From Castellaniella sp. (GTDB lineage Bacteria > Pseudomonadota > Gammaproteobacteria > Burkholderiales > Burkholderiaceae_B), in assembly GCF_034675845.1 (NCBI RefSeq), contig NZ_JAUCCU010000001.1, positions 2,170,001 through 2,234,000 of the forward strand: 64,000 bases of DNA. The letters are read 5' to 3'. Positions 36,759 to 45,371 of this stretch are shown here, one piece after another. Positions within the stretch are counted from its first letter, which is position 1. The number at the start of each line of letters is the position of its first letter. Under the pieces are notes generated by a model. That model ran no database searches and was not told the DNA's origin. It saw only the letters and a list, made by a program, of their open reading frames with translations. Made by a program: the position numbers and the translations under genes.

Positions 36759-37064
36759 ATGACCGAGAAACCTGCCATTCAGATTTCGTACGAGGATAAA
36801 GGCCATAAGGGTCGTTTTGTCGCTCGAGTCAATGGTGTCGCCGACGAAGGCGAGCTGACTATCTCCAAGGTGTCCGATGTGCTGATCATCGCCGACGGCA
36901 CGCTTGTTCCCGACACGCTTCGCGGAACCGGCACCGCGTCGGTGCTAGTCCAGGCTTTGATTGCGGATGCTCGCGCCAAGGGACACCGCATCGTGCCACT
37001 CTGTCCTTATGTCCGGGCGCAGTCGCTGAAGCACCCGGAGTGGTTCGATGTTATTCAGAATTGA
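36759..37064 (+). CDS. GNAT-type N-acetyltransferase, short (YidJ-like)
   Basis: The 101-aa protein has the acetyl-CoA loop LRGTGTASVLVQALIADARA and the CPYVRAQSLKHPEW C-terminus of the small GCN5-related acetyltransferase family. ATG 36759 follows CGGAG. Substrate unknown. It precedes the MFS-pirin-SDR-peptidase gene run. Confidence 0.85.
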   Translation: MTEKPAIQISYEDKGHKGRFVARVNGVADEGELTISKVSDVLIIADGTLVPDTLRGTGTASVLVQALIADARAKGHRIVPLCPYVRAQSLKHPEWFDVIQN

Positions 37065-37145
37065 AGCAAGTAGAGCTTTCTTGATCATGATGGCTATGTT
37101 TTCAAGATGGCAACCAACTCTGTTTGCCGCCCGACAGGAGCCAAA

Positions 37146-38753
37146 ATGACCGCCATTGATATAGCTGCTCCGGCGAAGGGTCCACTGAGCTTCCCGGTCT
37201 TTCGGGCGCTGTGGATCGCCACGATCATTTCCAACATCGGCACATGGATGCATGATGTCGGTGCAGGGTGGCTGATGACCTCGTTGTCGCCAAGCCCACT
37301 GCTTGTGGCGCTGGTGCAGGCCGCTACGACCCTGCCGATGTTTTTGCTGGCTTTGCCGGCGGGCGCGCTGGCCGACATCGTCGATCGTCGAAAGATGCTG
37401 CTGGGCGCGCAGGTCCTCGGCCTTGCCGCTGCAGCGGTTCTGGCCCTCCTGACTTTTCAAGGGCTGACCACCCCATGGGTGCTGCTTGGCGCTACCTTTG
37501 TTCTCGGCGTGGCAGCGGCGCTCAGTGCGCCAGTGTTTCAGGCTATCGTCCCCGAACTGATCGACAAGGCAGGCTTACCCGATGCCGTGGCGCTCAATAG
37601 TCTTGGCGTCAACATTTCGCGCGCCATAGGCCCGGCACTTGGCGGGGTAATCGTGGCAATGGCCGGCATTCCGGCAGTCTTCGCGCTGAACGCAGTGTCG
37701 GTTTCGGCGGTACTGATCGTGCTTGTCAGATGGAAGCGCGCAACGACCGTACACAGCTTGCCGCCTGAACATTTCTTCGGCGCGCTTCGGGCCGGTTATC
37801 GCTATGCACGGCATTCTCCGGCAATGCTGCTGGTATTGATCCGCACCCTTGGCTTCTTCCTGTTTAGCAGCGCGCTTTGGGCGATGCTGCCGTTGGTGGG
37901 GCGCCGTGAACTGGGGTTAGATGCAGCGGGCTACGGCGGGCTTCTCGGCTGCATGGGCGCGGGTGCCATTGTCGGTGCATTGCTGCTTAAACAACTGCGC
38001 AAAAGGGTAGCCTCCAACACGGTCTCGATCTGGGCAACACTGCTATTCGCGGCTGCGACTCTCGCATTGGCGCTGGCACCCAATGCTTGGCTGGCCGGGA
38101 TAGTGATGTTCGGTGCTGGCCTCGCCTGGATCGGCATGCTGACCTCGCTCAACGTCGCAGCGCAAATGGCCTCGCCTGGTTGGGTCAAGGCGCGGGCGCT
38201 CGCTGTTTATCTGCTGGTGCTTCAAGGGGCCATGACTGGCGGCAGTATCCTGTGGGGAACTCTGGCTAGCAGCGCCGGCGTCTCCGGCGCCCTGATCATC
38301 GCGGCCATTGGTCTGACACTGGCGATCCTGCTGGCGATGCACTGGCGGCTGCCGAACGATTCCACCATCGATCTGGCGCCCTCGAACCATTGGGCTGAGC
38401 CTGTCGTCGCCATCCCGCCTGCCCATGACCGCGGCCCCGTCCAGATCGAGATTGAGTACCGGATCGCCCCGGAACAACAGGCTGCGTTCATCACCGCACT
38501 GCACAAGTTTCGCGTGACGCGCTATCGCGACGGCGCGATCCGCTGGGATGTTTGGGAAGACGTTGCAGAACCCGGCCGGGTGGTCGAGGAATTCGTCGTT
38601 GAAAGCTGGGTCGAGCATCAGCGTCAGCATGCCAGGGTGACTCACAGCGATGCATTGGATCAGCAAGTGTTAAAGGCGTTTCACATAGGCGATCAACCCC
38701 CTGTCGTTCGTCATTTTCTGCGACCACTTTATAAGGAAACACGACATGATTGA
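37146..38753 (+). CDS. MFS transporter (MFS_3 family) with C-terminal soluble domain
   Basis: The 535-aa protein has about 12 membrane segments (FPVFRALWIATIISNIGTWM at the start, ALPAGALADIVDRRK as the loop 2-3 motif). A soluble tail of about 110 residues begins at VQIEIEYRIAPEQQAAFITA, as is usual in MFS_3 (EntS-like) exporters. ATG 37146 follows CAGGAG; the frame extends to 37107. Its stop overlaps the pirin gene start by 8 bp. It may export the product or substrate of the island enzymes. Confidence 0.9.
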   Translation: MTAIDIAAPAKGPLSFPVFRALWIATIISNIGTWMHDVGAGWLMTSLSPSPLLVALVQAATTLPMFLLALPAGALADIVDRRKMLLGAQVLGLAAAAVLALLTFQGLTTPWVLLGATFVLGVAAALSAPVFQAIVPELIDKAGLPDAVALNSLGVNISRAIGPALGGVIVAMAGIPAVFALNAVSVSAVLIVLVRWKRATTVHSLPPEHFFGALRAGYRYARHSPAMLLVLIRTLGFFLFSSALWAMLPLVGRRELGLDAAGYGGLLGCMGAGAIVGALLLKQLRKRVASNTVSIWATLLFAAATLALALAPNAWLAGIVMFGAGLAWIGMLTSLNVAAQMASPGWVKARALAVYLLVLQGAMTGGSILWGTLASSAGVSGALIIAAIGLTLAILLAMHWRLPNDSTIDLAPSNHWAEPVVAIPPAHDRGPVQIEIEYRIAPEQQAAFITALHKFRVTRYRDGAIRWDVWEDVAEPGRVVEEFVVESWVEHQRQHARVTHSDALDQQVLKAFHIGDQPPVVRHFLRPLYKETRHD

Positions 38754-39642
38754 AATGGTCATTGAACAGCGTCGTCGCGATCTCGGAGGCGGCTTTGAAG
38801 TGGGCCGCATTTTGCCGATTGCAAAACGACGCATGGTAGGTCCCTTTATTTTCTTCGACCACATGGGGCCGCTTGATCTCGCGCCAGGCCTTGACCGGAG
38901 CCTCGACATCCGTGCCCATCCGCACATCGGTCTTGCAACGGTAACGTACTTGTTTGCTGGCGAGGTGATGCATCGCGACAGCCTTGGCTACGAGCAGGTG
39001 GTTCGACCACAGGAAGTGAACTGGATGACTGCAGGCAGCGGTATCACCCATAGCGAGCGGTTCGAGCGCGCACGTGAACAGGGTGATCACTTGCACGGCA
39101 TTCAGGCCTGGGTCGCGCTGCCGACCGAGTTGGAAGAAGTCGCGCCGTCGTTCTCTCATCATTCCGCGAGCGATCTGCCGAAATGGAGCGACGCTGGCGT
39201 CAACGGACAGCTCATCGACGGCAGCGCCTATGGCCTGACTGCTGGCACCGAAACGCATTCGCCACTGTTTTATGCCCATCTCGACATGGCACCAGGCGCG
39301 ATCGCCGAGATTCCGACAGGACACAAGGAGCGTGCGATCTACATCGCGAGCGGTGCGGTGGAGCTGGATGGAACGCGCTACGAGCGTGGCAGGATGCTGG
39401 TGCTTAGCTCGGCCGCCTCGCGTGTGCGAGCCTTGGAACACTCTACCGTGATGGTTCTAGGTGGCGAGCCCGTCGGAGAGCGGTTCATTTACTGGAACTT
39501 CGTGTCCTCCTCGAAAGACCGGCTCGCCCAGGCGGCAGCTGATTGGAGGGCGGGAAGGATGAAGCTGCCCGATGCCGACGATGAAGAGTTCACCCCACTG
39601 CCGGACGAACCGTTGCCGCCATTTTCTACGCGAACCACGTAG
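38746..39642 (+). CDS. Pirin-family protein
   Basis: The 298-aa bicupin protein has metal-site motifs of pirins: FDHMGPLDLAPG, RAHPHIGLATVTYLFAGEVMH and MTAGSGITHSE. Bacterial pirins include quercetin dioxygenases and redox regulators. It overlaps the MFS gene by 8 bp, so the two are translationally coupled. Confidence 0.92.
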   Translation: MIEMVIEQRRRDLGGGFEVGRILPIAKRRMVGPFIFFDHMGPLDLAPGLDRSLDIRAHPHIGLATVTYLFAGEVMHRDSLGYEQVVRPQEVNWMTAGSGITHSERFERAREQGDHLHGIQAWVALPTELEEVAPSFSHHSASDLPKWSDAGVNGQLIDGSAYGLTAGTETHSPLFYAHLDMAPGAIAEIPTGHKERAIYIASGAVELDGTRYERGRMLVLSSAASRVRALEHSTVMVLGGEPVGERFIYWNFVSSSKDRLAQAAADWRAGRMKLPDADDEEFTPLPDEPLPPFSTRTT

Positions 39643-39682
39643 GTATCTGAACTTAGCTAAAACACTGTACAAAGGAAATTAT

Positions 39683-40423
39683 ATGATCGATTTAAATGGG
39701 AAGCACGCATTAGTAACTGGGGGGTCGCGGGGCATCGGAGCTGCGATCGCACTGGCGCTGGCAGAGAACGGGGCCGACGTCGCATTTACTTATCAGCACT
39801 CAGCCGAGAAAGCTGATGCGGTCGTGAAGTCAATCGAGAAAATGGGGCGTCGCGCAGTGGCCATCCAGGCCGACAGCGCCGACCCGAAGGCTATCTTGCG
39901 CTCCGTGAGCGAAGCCGTCTCGACGCTCGGTGGACTCGATATCCTTGTCAACAGCGCAGCGATTGGTCACACCGGCATGATCGCGGACCTTGATGTGCAT
40001 GACTATCAGACCGTGATGGACGTCAATGTACGAGCCCCAGTGTTGTTTGCGAAGGCAGTTATCCCACATCTCACGACCGGGGGACGCATCATCACGATCG
40101 GTTCGGCTCTGGGAGAACGAGTCCCGTTCCCGGGCATCACGCTTTATGCAATGTCCAAGGCAGCACTTACCTCCTTCACTCGAGGCCTTTCGCGCGAGCT
40201 CGGCCCGAACGGAATCACCGTGAATCTTGTACAACCCGGTGCGACTAATACGGATGCCAATCCTGCAGATGGCGAGGCCGCCGATTTCCAACGAAGCCTG
40301 ACTTCGTTGGGACGCTACGCTGAGCCACATGAGATAGCGAATGCTGTGGTCTTCTTTGCTAGTCCTGCTGCGAGTGTGGTTACGGGCGCCACCTTGACCG
40401 TTGATGGAGGTTCAATCGCATAA
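39683..40423 (+). CDS. SDR-family oxidoreductase
   Basis: The 246-aa Rossmann protein has TGGSRGIGAAIALALAE (cofactor loop), LVNSAA, and the catalytic Ser in ITIGSALGE with YAMSK. Its ending VTGATLTVDGGSIA is typical of the classical SDR subgroup. ATG 39683 follows AAAGGAA; the longer open frame reaches back into the pirin gene. It probably reduces a keto group with NAD(P)H; substrate unknown. Confidence 0.92.
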   Translation: MIDLNGKHALVTGGSRGIGAAIALALAENGADVAFTYQHSAEKADAVVKSIEKMGRRAVAIQADSADPKAILRSVSEAVSTLGGLDILVNSAAIGHTGMIADLDVHDYQTVMDVNVRAPVLFAKAVIPHLTTGGRIITIGSALGERVPFPGITLYAMSKAALTSFTRGLSRELGPNGITVNLVQPGATNTDANPADGEAADFQRSLTSLGRYAEPHEIANAVVFFASPAASVVTGATLTVDGGSIA

Positions 40424-40463
40424 TCGAACTTGTTCTGTCGAGCTTTTACAAAGGACCTGATAT

Positions 40464-40547
40464 ATGACTCAGCTAATTTCAGAGCCTATTCTCCTGATGG
40501 GCGGTGCGGGTGCTATCGGACGCCTCTCCGCCCGCGCGAGAGCTTAA
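40464..40547 (+). pseudogene. N-terminal remnant of an NAD(P)-binding protein (27 aa)
   Basis: A start with AAAGGA 11 bases upstream gives a frame reading ILLMGGAGAIGRLSARARA and then TAA. This is the dinucleotide-binding loop of an NmrA/SDR-type protein cut off after one helix. Its TAA overlaps the ATG of the prolyl oligopeptidase gene (TAATG), so it now acts as a coupled leader peptide. Confidence 0.55.
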
Positions 40548-42598
40548 TGATCTATCCGCAAACAGCTCAAGCCGATGTTGTCGATGAATATTTCGGCCAG
40601 AGAGTGGCCGACCCTTATCGCTGGTTGGAGAACGATATTCGTCGAGACCCTGCTACTTACGCCTGGGTAGACGTGCAAAACAGGCTATCTGCTTCTTATC
40701 TGGCCGGGCTTCCAGGGCGGGATGTTTTTCGGGAACGTCTTGCGGTTCTGTTTGATCACGAGCGACTTACCACACCAGAAAAGCGGGGGGACCGGTACTT
40801 CTTTACGCGCAACTCGGGGCTTGACAATCAAGCGGTCCTTTTCGTCCGCGAGGGCATGAATGGCTTGGATCGTGTTGTTATCGATCCGAACGAGTGGTCA
40901 AGAGACGGCGCCACCGCTTTGGCAGAATGGGCGCCGTCGGAAGACGCGTCCCATCTAGCCTATGCAATTCAGGAGGGTGGTGCGGATTGGCGCACGATTC
41001 GCGTTCTTGAAGTCGACAGTGGCATGATCCTCAAGGATGAAATCAAGTGGGCGCGATTCACGAATATCGCTTGGGTGAAGGATGGTACGGGGTTTTTCTA
41101 CTCCCGCAATCCCAAGCCGGAAAAGGACGTCGAATTCTCGGCACTGGCTCTCGGACATGCGGTCTATTTCCACAGGCTTGGAACGGAGCAGTCCGAAGAC
41201 CGGCGCGTTCATGCTCCGGAGACGGATTTACCGATGATTCATACGATGGATGTCACCGCAGACGGAAGATACGCCGTAATCTACTCGAGTGCTCTCACGG
41301 GAGGCAACGGATTCGCTGTGGTCGACCTGAGTAATTCCGACTGGCCTATAAGAACTGTAGTCGATACTTTCGACCATACCTGGCTCCTTGCCGGCAACAT
41401 CGGTGCAAAGCTTTTCCTCTTTACGCAGAAGGGCGCAGAGCGAGGCAGGCTTGTGACAATAGACCTCGCCGATTCTGAAGCGGTGTTCGTTGAGCTCATC
41501 GCGGAGCGACAGGACAGAGTGCTTAAATTTGGTGCGCTTGTTGGCAGTCGCCTCATTGTCTCTTATATGCACAACGCAAAGACAGAGGTTGAGCGCTATA
41601 CGGTTGACGGCACACCCGACGGCGTCGTCGAGTTGCCTGGCGTGGGTAGCGCTGGTGCTTTCTACGGTCGGCCGGACGATGATGAGGCTTTCTTTATCTT
41701 CACTAGCCACGATGCACCAGCCGCCATCTACCACTACGACGTTGCTACCAATTCTAGAACAGCTTGGGCGAAGCCGAAGGTCGCGATCGACCTGACCAAT
41801 ATCTTGGTGAAGCAGCACTTCTACGCGTCCAAGGACGGCACGCAGGTGCCAATTTTTGTCGTTTGTCGCACGGACGTGACGGCTCCCGCGCCGACTATGC
41901 TCACGGCCTATGGGGGATTTGGTATTTCCATGGTTCCCTTCTATTCGCCTGCAGCGATGGCATGGGTCGAGCAAGGTGGGGTCTACGCCGTTGCGAACAT
42001 TCGTGGTGGAGGAGAGTATGGGAAAGCGTGGCATGATGGCGGGCGGGGACCAAAGAAACAGAATTCCTTCGATGACTTCATTGCTGCTGCAGAATTCTTA
42101 AAGAGGGAAGGCATTACATCGCCGGATGGGCTGGCCATTCATGGCGAATCCAATGGTGGCTTGCTGATTGGAGCTGTTGTCAATCAGCGACCAGAGCTAT
42201 TCGCGGCCGCTATTCCAGTTGTTGGCGTCCTCGACATGCTGCGGTTCGATCGTTTCACTGGTGGGCAGCTCTGGACACAGGAGTTTGGCCGCCCGGATGA
42301 CGAGGCAGATTTCCGGAACCTTTTCGCCTACTCTCCGCTGCACAATATCCGGTCTGGGGTGACCTATCCGGCCATCCTTGTCTCTACCGCTGACACTGAT
42401 GATCGTGTCGTTCCTGCACATTCATTCAAGTACGTTGCTGCGCTCCAGGCTTCCGACCTTGGTGTTCGCCCACGCCTGTTGCGCGTCGAGGGCCGTGCGG
42501 GTCACGGGTCGGGCAAGCCCACGGACAAGGCGATAGAGGAAATCGCAGACATGTGGGCATTTGCTGCGTATTGGACTGGTCTCGATGTTGGCAATTAA
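40547..42598 (+). CDS. Prolyl oligopeptidase family serine peptidase (S9A)
   Basis: The 683-aa protein has an N-terminal propeller with DPYRWLEND and a C-terminal hydrolase domain. The catalytic Ser is in AIHGESNGGLLIGA, Asp in STADTDDRVVPAHS and His in EGRAGHGSGKPTDKA. No signal peptide is visible, so it is cytosolic. ATG 40547 overlaps the TAA of the 27-codon leader; the in-frame extension to 40430 is unlikely. A decayed 3' copy lies at 32490-32751. Confidence 0.93.
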   Translation: MIYPQTAQADVVDEYFGQRVADPYRWLENDIRRDPATYAWVDVQNRLSASYLAGLPGRDVFRERLAVLFDHERLTTPEKRGDRYFFTRNSGLDNQAVLFVREGMNGLDRVVIDPNEWSRDGATALAEWAPSEDASHLAYAIQEGGADWRTIRVLEVDSGMILKDEIKWARFTNIAWVKDGTGFFYSRNPKPEKDVEFSALALGHAVYFHRLGTEQSEDRRVHAPETDLPMIHTMDVTADGRYAVIYSSALTGGNGFAVVDLSNSDWPIRTVVDTFDHTWLLAGNIGAKLFLFTQKGAERGRLVTIDLADSEAVFVELIAERQDRVLKFGALVGSRLIVSYMHNAKTEVERYTVDGTPDGVVELPGVGSAGAFYGRPDDDEAFFIFTSHDAPAAIYHYDVATNSRTAWAKPKVAIDLTNILVKQHFYASKDGTQVPIFVVCRTDVTAPAPTMLTAYGGFGISMVPFYSPAAMAWVEQGGVYAVANIRGGGEYGKAWHDGGRGPKKQNSFDDFIAAAEFLKREGITSPDGLAIHGESNGGLLIGAVVNQRPELFAAAIPVVGVLDMLRFDRFTGGQLWTQEFGRPDDEADFRNLFAYSPLHNIRSGVTYPAILVSTADTDDRVVPAHSFKYVAALQASDLGVRPRLLRVEGRAGHGSGKPTDKAIEEIADMWAFAAYWTGLDVGN

Positions 42599-42658
42599 TG
42601 CAGAAACCCTGGAGGCTGCGCTTCATGCGGTCATTGCAATTGTTGAGCGGACACGGCC

Positions 42659-43789
42659 GTGAGTTCAGGTCTGTATCTAGGCGCAACGGGGTTCGCTCTG
42701 ATCGCGGTCTGTTACGGTTTCGCTCGTTTTTCCTTCGGGCTGTTTTTGCCGCAAATTGACGCCGAGCTGTCCTTGTCTTCTACGCTAAGCGGGTTGATCT
42801 CGGGAGGGGCCTTTCTGAGCTACTGCATTGCTATTGTTCTATCGACTTATTTGACTGAACGTATCGGTGCTCGTTTTGTTGCCATCTGTGCCGCCCTGGT
42901 CGCAGCGGTAGGTATGGCTAGTATCGCCATTGCACCTTCTGCATCTTGGCTTGCAGGCGCGGTAATCCTGGCCGGCTCAAGCACGGGGTTGGTCTCGCCA
43001 CCCATGGCTGCAGCTGTGGCCGTAGGCATCCAGCCGGACCGACAGAGCGTCACCAATACGGTCATTAACGCAGGAACAGGTGCCGGCGTAGTGCTTTCGG
43101 GGCCAGTGGCATTGATGTCGGGTGATCAATGGCGCCTTGCTTTCGCTGGTTTTGCCGTCGCCGCAGTTGGTCTGGCATTAGTCGCCGCGCTCAGCGTACC
43201 GGGAAGTTCCAGCAAAGTCACAAAAAATGCCAACAGTCTGCCCTCATTTAACGGTGTGCTTTGGCGTCTGATCTTTGCATCTTTCCTGATGGGCGCTGCC
43301 AGCACTGCCATTTGGTCATTTGGGGGCCAGCTCATCGCGCTTCGACTCAATTGGAGCAGCGCTGGCGTGGAGTTCCTCTGGATTGCCATTGGGTCGGCGG
43401 GCATTGCGGGTGCTGGGGCAGGGACTCTTATTGCGCGGTTCAGAATTGACCGAGTGCACCGCATTTTTTTGGTGATGCTGGCAGCAGGTATCCTTCTTAT
43501 CGGTGTCGGCGCCGCCACAGTCGCCCTGACACTTTTTGGAGGAATTCTTTTTGGTGCAGCTTACATCATGCTCACAGGCGTCTATTTAGTGTGGGGAGTT
43601 TCTGCACTGCCTGATCGACCTGCCTCTGGCCTAATGATCGGCTTTCTAACTATAGCTATCGGTCAAGCGGTAGGCGCCCCGATCTTCGGGCTACTGATGG
43701 ACCGGCTGACAACCAACTCCGTGGTGACCATTTTTTCGTGTCTCGCCCTCACGCCAGGATTGACACGGGCTGAAATACGAATGTGTTAG
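42659..43789 (+). CDS. MFS transporter (YbfB/CynX-like), C-terminus probably truncated
   Basis: The 376-aa protein from GTG 42659 has about 11-12 membrane segments (ATGFALIAVCYGFARFSFG, SYCIAIVLSTYLTERIGARF). The last residues (CLALTPGLTRAEIRMC) are not membrane-like, and relatives end with a further helix, so the 3' end may have been replaced. It overlaps the convergent LysR gene by 4 bp. It follows the prolyl oligopeptidase gene by 60 bases, an arrangement repeated in decayed form at 32490-32935. Confidence 0.82.
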   Translation: MSSGLYLGATGFALIAVCYGFARFSFGLFLPQIDAELSLSSTLSGLISGGAFLSYCIAIVLSTYLTERIGARFVAICAALVAAVGMASIAIAPSASWLAGAVILAGSSTGLVSPPMAAAVAVGIQPDRQSVTNTVINAGTGAGVVLSGPVALMSGDQWRLAFAGFAVAAVGLALVAALSVPGSSSKVTKNANSLPSFNGVLWRLIFASFLMGAASTAIWSFGGQLIALRLNWSSAGVEFLWIAIGSAGIAGAGAGTLIARFRIDRVHRIFLVMLAAGILLIGVGAATVALTLFGGILFGAAYIMLTGVYLVWGVSALPDRPASGLMIGFLTIAIGQAVGAPIFGLLMDRLTTNSVVTIFSCLALTPGLTRAEIRMC

Positions 43790-44730
43790 GGGTCTGTATC
43801 CATGTGTAGTGGAGGTCGGGATACGACTGGCGCGTGCTGCGCCATCAATGCAACGATCCAATCGATGAACACACGTAGTTTTGCACTGACATGCCGGTTC
43901 TGGGGAAAGGCGACGTACATCGGCATTGGGTCGATATGCCAATCGGTAAACAACGGAATCAATTCGCCCCGCGCCACGTGCGCCTGAGCCATGTAGGAGG
44001 GCAACCAGAGGGCTCCCATTCCAGCCAGGCCTGCGGCCAGATATGCGTGACCATCGTCGACCACTAACGCGGGCCGACCCAAGACGTCAATGCTTTTGCC
44101 ATCACGACGTATGGTGTGCGGGAACAAGCGTCGGGTGCGCGACCACGAGAAGCTCACGGTGCGGTGATGCGGCAACTCCAGCTCGCTAGGGTGGTTGGGG
44201 TGCCCCGTCCGCTCCAGATAGCTTGGTGCGGCATACACCGCCAGCGGTAGATCCGCCGCATGCCGAGCCACTAGCGACAGGTTGGTCACCTCACCCCCGC
44301 GTACAACGCAATCCACATTCTCGTCAATTAAGTCCACTACGCGATCGCTCGCACCAAGATACAGCTGAATGTCGGGATACTTGGCGTGAAAGTTCGGTAG
44401 CGCCGGCACCAGAATCATGCTGGCAAATGGGCTGGGCACATCCACCCGCAGCCTGCCCCGAGGTGACGACAGGCCGCCGGACAGACTGGTTTCCGCATCG
44501 TCCATGTCGGCTAACACACGCAACACACGTTCATAATAAGCCGCTCCGTCAGGGGTTACATTGACCTGGCGAGTTGTGCGATTCAGTAATCTGACGCGCA
44601 GGCGTGCTTCGAGTTGCTGCACCAGTTGTGTCACGGTTGTTTTACTCAGATGCAGGGTTTCCGCCGCTTTGGTGAAACTGCCCGTTTCCACGACCCGGGC
44701 AAAGGCCTGCATGGCATCGAAACGGTCCAT
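43786..44730 (-). CDS. LysR-family transcriptional regulator
   Basis: The 314-aa protein has an N-terminal winged helix (MQAFARVVETGSFTKAAETL, LSKTTVTQLVQQLEARLRV) and a C-terminal effector domain (GRLRVDVPSPFASMIL, YLAAGLAGMGALWLPSYMA). It is divergent from the Rid/MDR genes, with a palindrome between them, so it probably activates them. A decayed copy of this gene start is at 35600-35700. Confidence 0.93.
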   Translation of the reverse strand: MDRFDAMQAFARVVETGSFTKAAETLHLSKTTVTQLVQQLEARLRVRLLNRTTRQVNVTPDGAAYYERVLRVLADMDDAETSLSGGLSSPRGRLRVDVPSPFASMILVPALPNFHAKYPDIQLYLGASDRVVDLIDENVDCVVRGGEVTNLSLVARHAADLPLAVYAAPSYLERTGHPNHPSELELPHHRTVSFSWSRTRRLFPHTIRRDGKSIDVLGRPALVVDDGHAYLAAGLAGMGALWLPSYMAQAHVARGELIPLFTDWHIDPMPMYVAFPQNRHVSAKLRVFIDWIVALMAQHAPVVSRPPLHMDTDP

Positions 44731-44752
44731 CTCCCCTCCTCGACTCTGGCAT

Positions 44753-44771
44753 TGTTTGGGTTATACAAACA
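44753..44771. promoter_or_regulatory. LysR-type palindrome in the LysR-Rid intergenic region
   Basis: TGTTTG and CAAACA arms with a 7-base spacer lie 22 bases upstream of the LysR start and 105 bases before the Rid-family start. The same element, with longer arms, is conserved in the decayed copy at 35706-35728. Confidence 0.6.
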
Positions 44772-44876
44772 GAGTTGTGCGTCTTAGGCAGTTTATCAGC
44801 TAAGCACCTGTCATTAGAATGAGTCACAAGTACTTATACAGCCGACATCGGCTCTTCCAAACAAGGAATTAGTTCT

Positions 44877-45266
44877 ATGACAACACGCAACGCTGTTTTT
44901 CCATCCGGACGCCAGGCGCTTTACGAACGACACCGCTACTCGCCAGCAATCGAATCCAATGGTTTTCTGTTCGTCTCCGGCCAGGTCGGCAGCCTGGAAG
45001 ACGGCTCGCCGCAACAAGGGCTGAAAGCGCAGGTGCGACAGGCTTTTGAAAATCTGAATGCCATTCTAGCGGCAGCCGGATGCACCTTCGACGACGTGGT
45101 CGATGTTACTGTTTTTATGGTTGACCCACAATCGACATTCGAGGAAATCTGGCAGGTGGTGCCCGAATATTGGGGCGAAGCGCCGCATCCAGCCTTGACC
45201 GCCGTGGGCGTCACATGGCTGTCTGGATTTGATTTTGAAATCAAGATAATCGCCAAGTTACCGTAG
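44877..45266 (+). CDS. Rid-family protein lacking the catalytic arginine
   Basis: The 129-aa protein has YjgF/Rid features: NGFLFVSGQVGS, FENLNAILAAAGCTFDDVVD, HPALTAVGVTWL. In RidA the motif reads PAR with the Arg that binds imine carboxylates; here it is PAL, so enamine/imine deaminase activity is doubtful. It is divergent from LysR and followed by an MDR oxidoreductase. Confidence 0.85.
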   Translation: MTTRNAVFPSGRQALYERHRYSPAIESNGFLFVSGQVGSLEDGSPQQGLKAQVRQAFENLNAILAAAGCTFDDVVDVTVFMVDPQSTFEEIWQVVPEYWGEAPHPALTAVGVTWLSGFDFEIKIIAKLP

Positions 45267-45371
45267 AAAGATCAAAGTCACCACAGCAATACTCTCGCCC
45301 CTGTGCCGAAAACGACCACGGCGCTCTTACAACTTTCTCAATTATTACGACAAATCATCGAGGTATTCATC

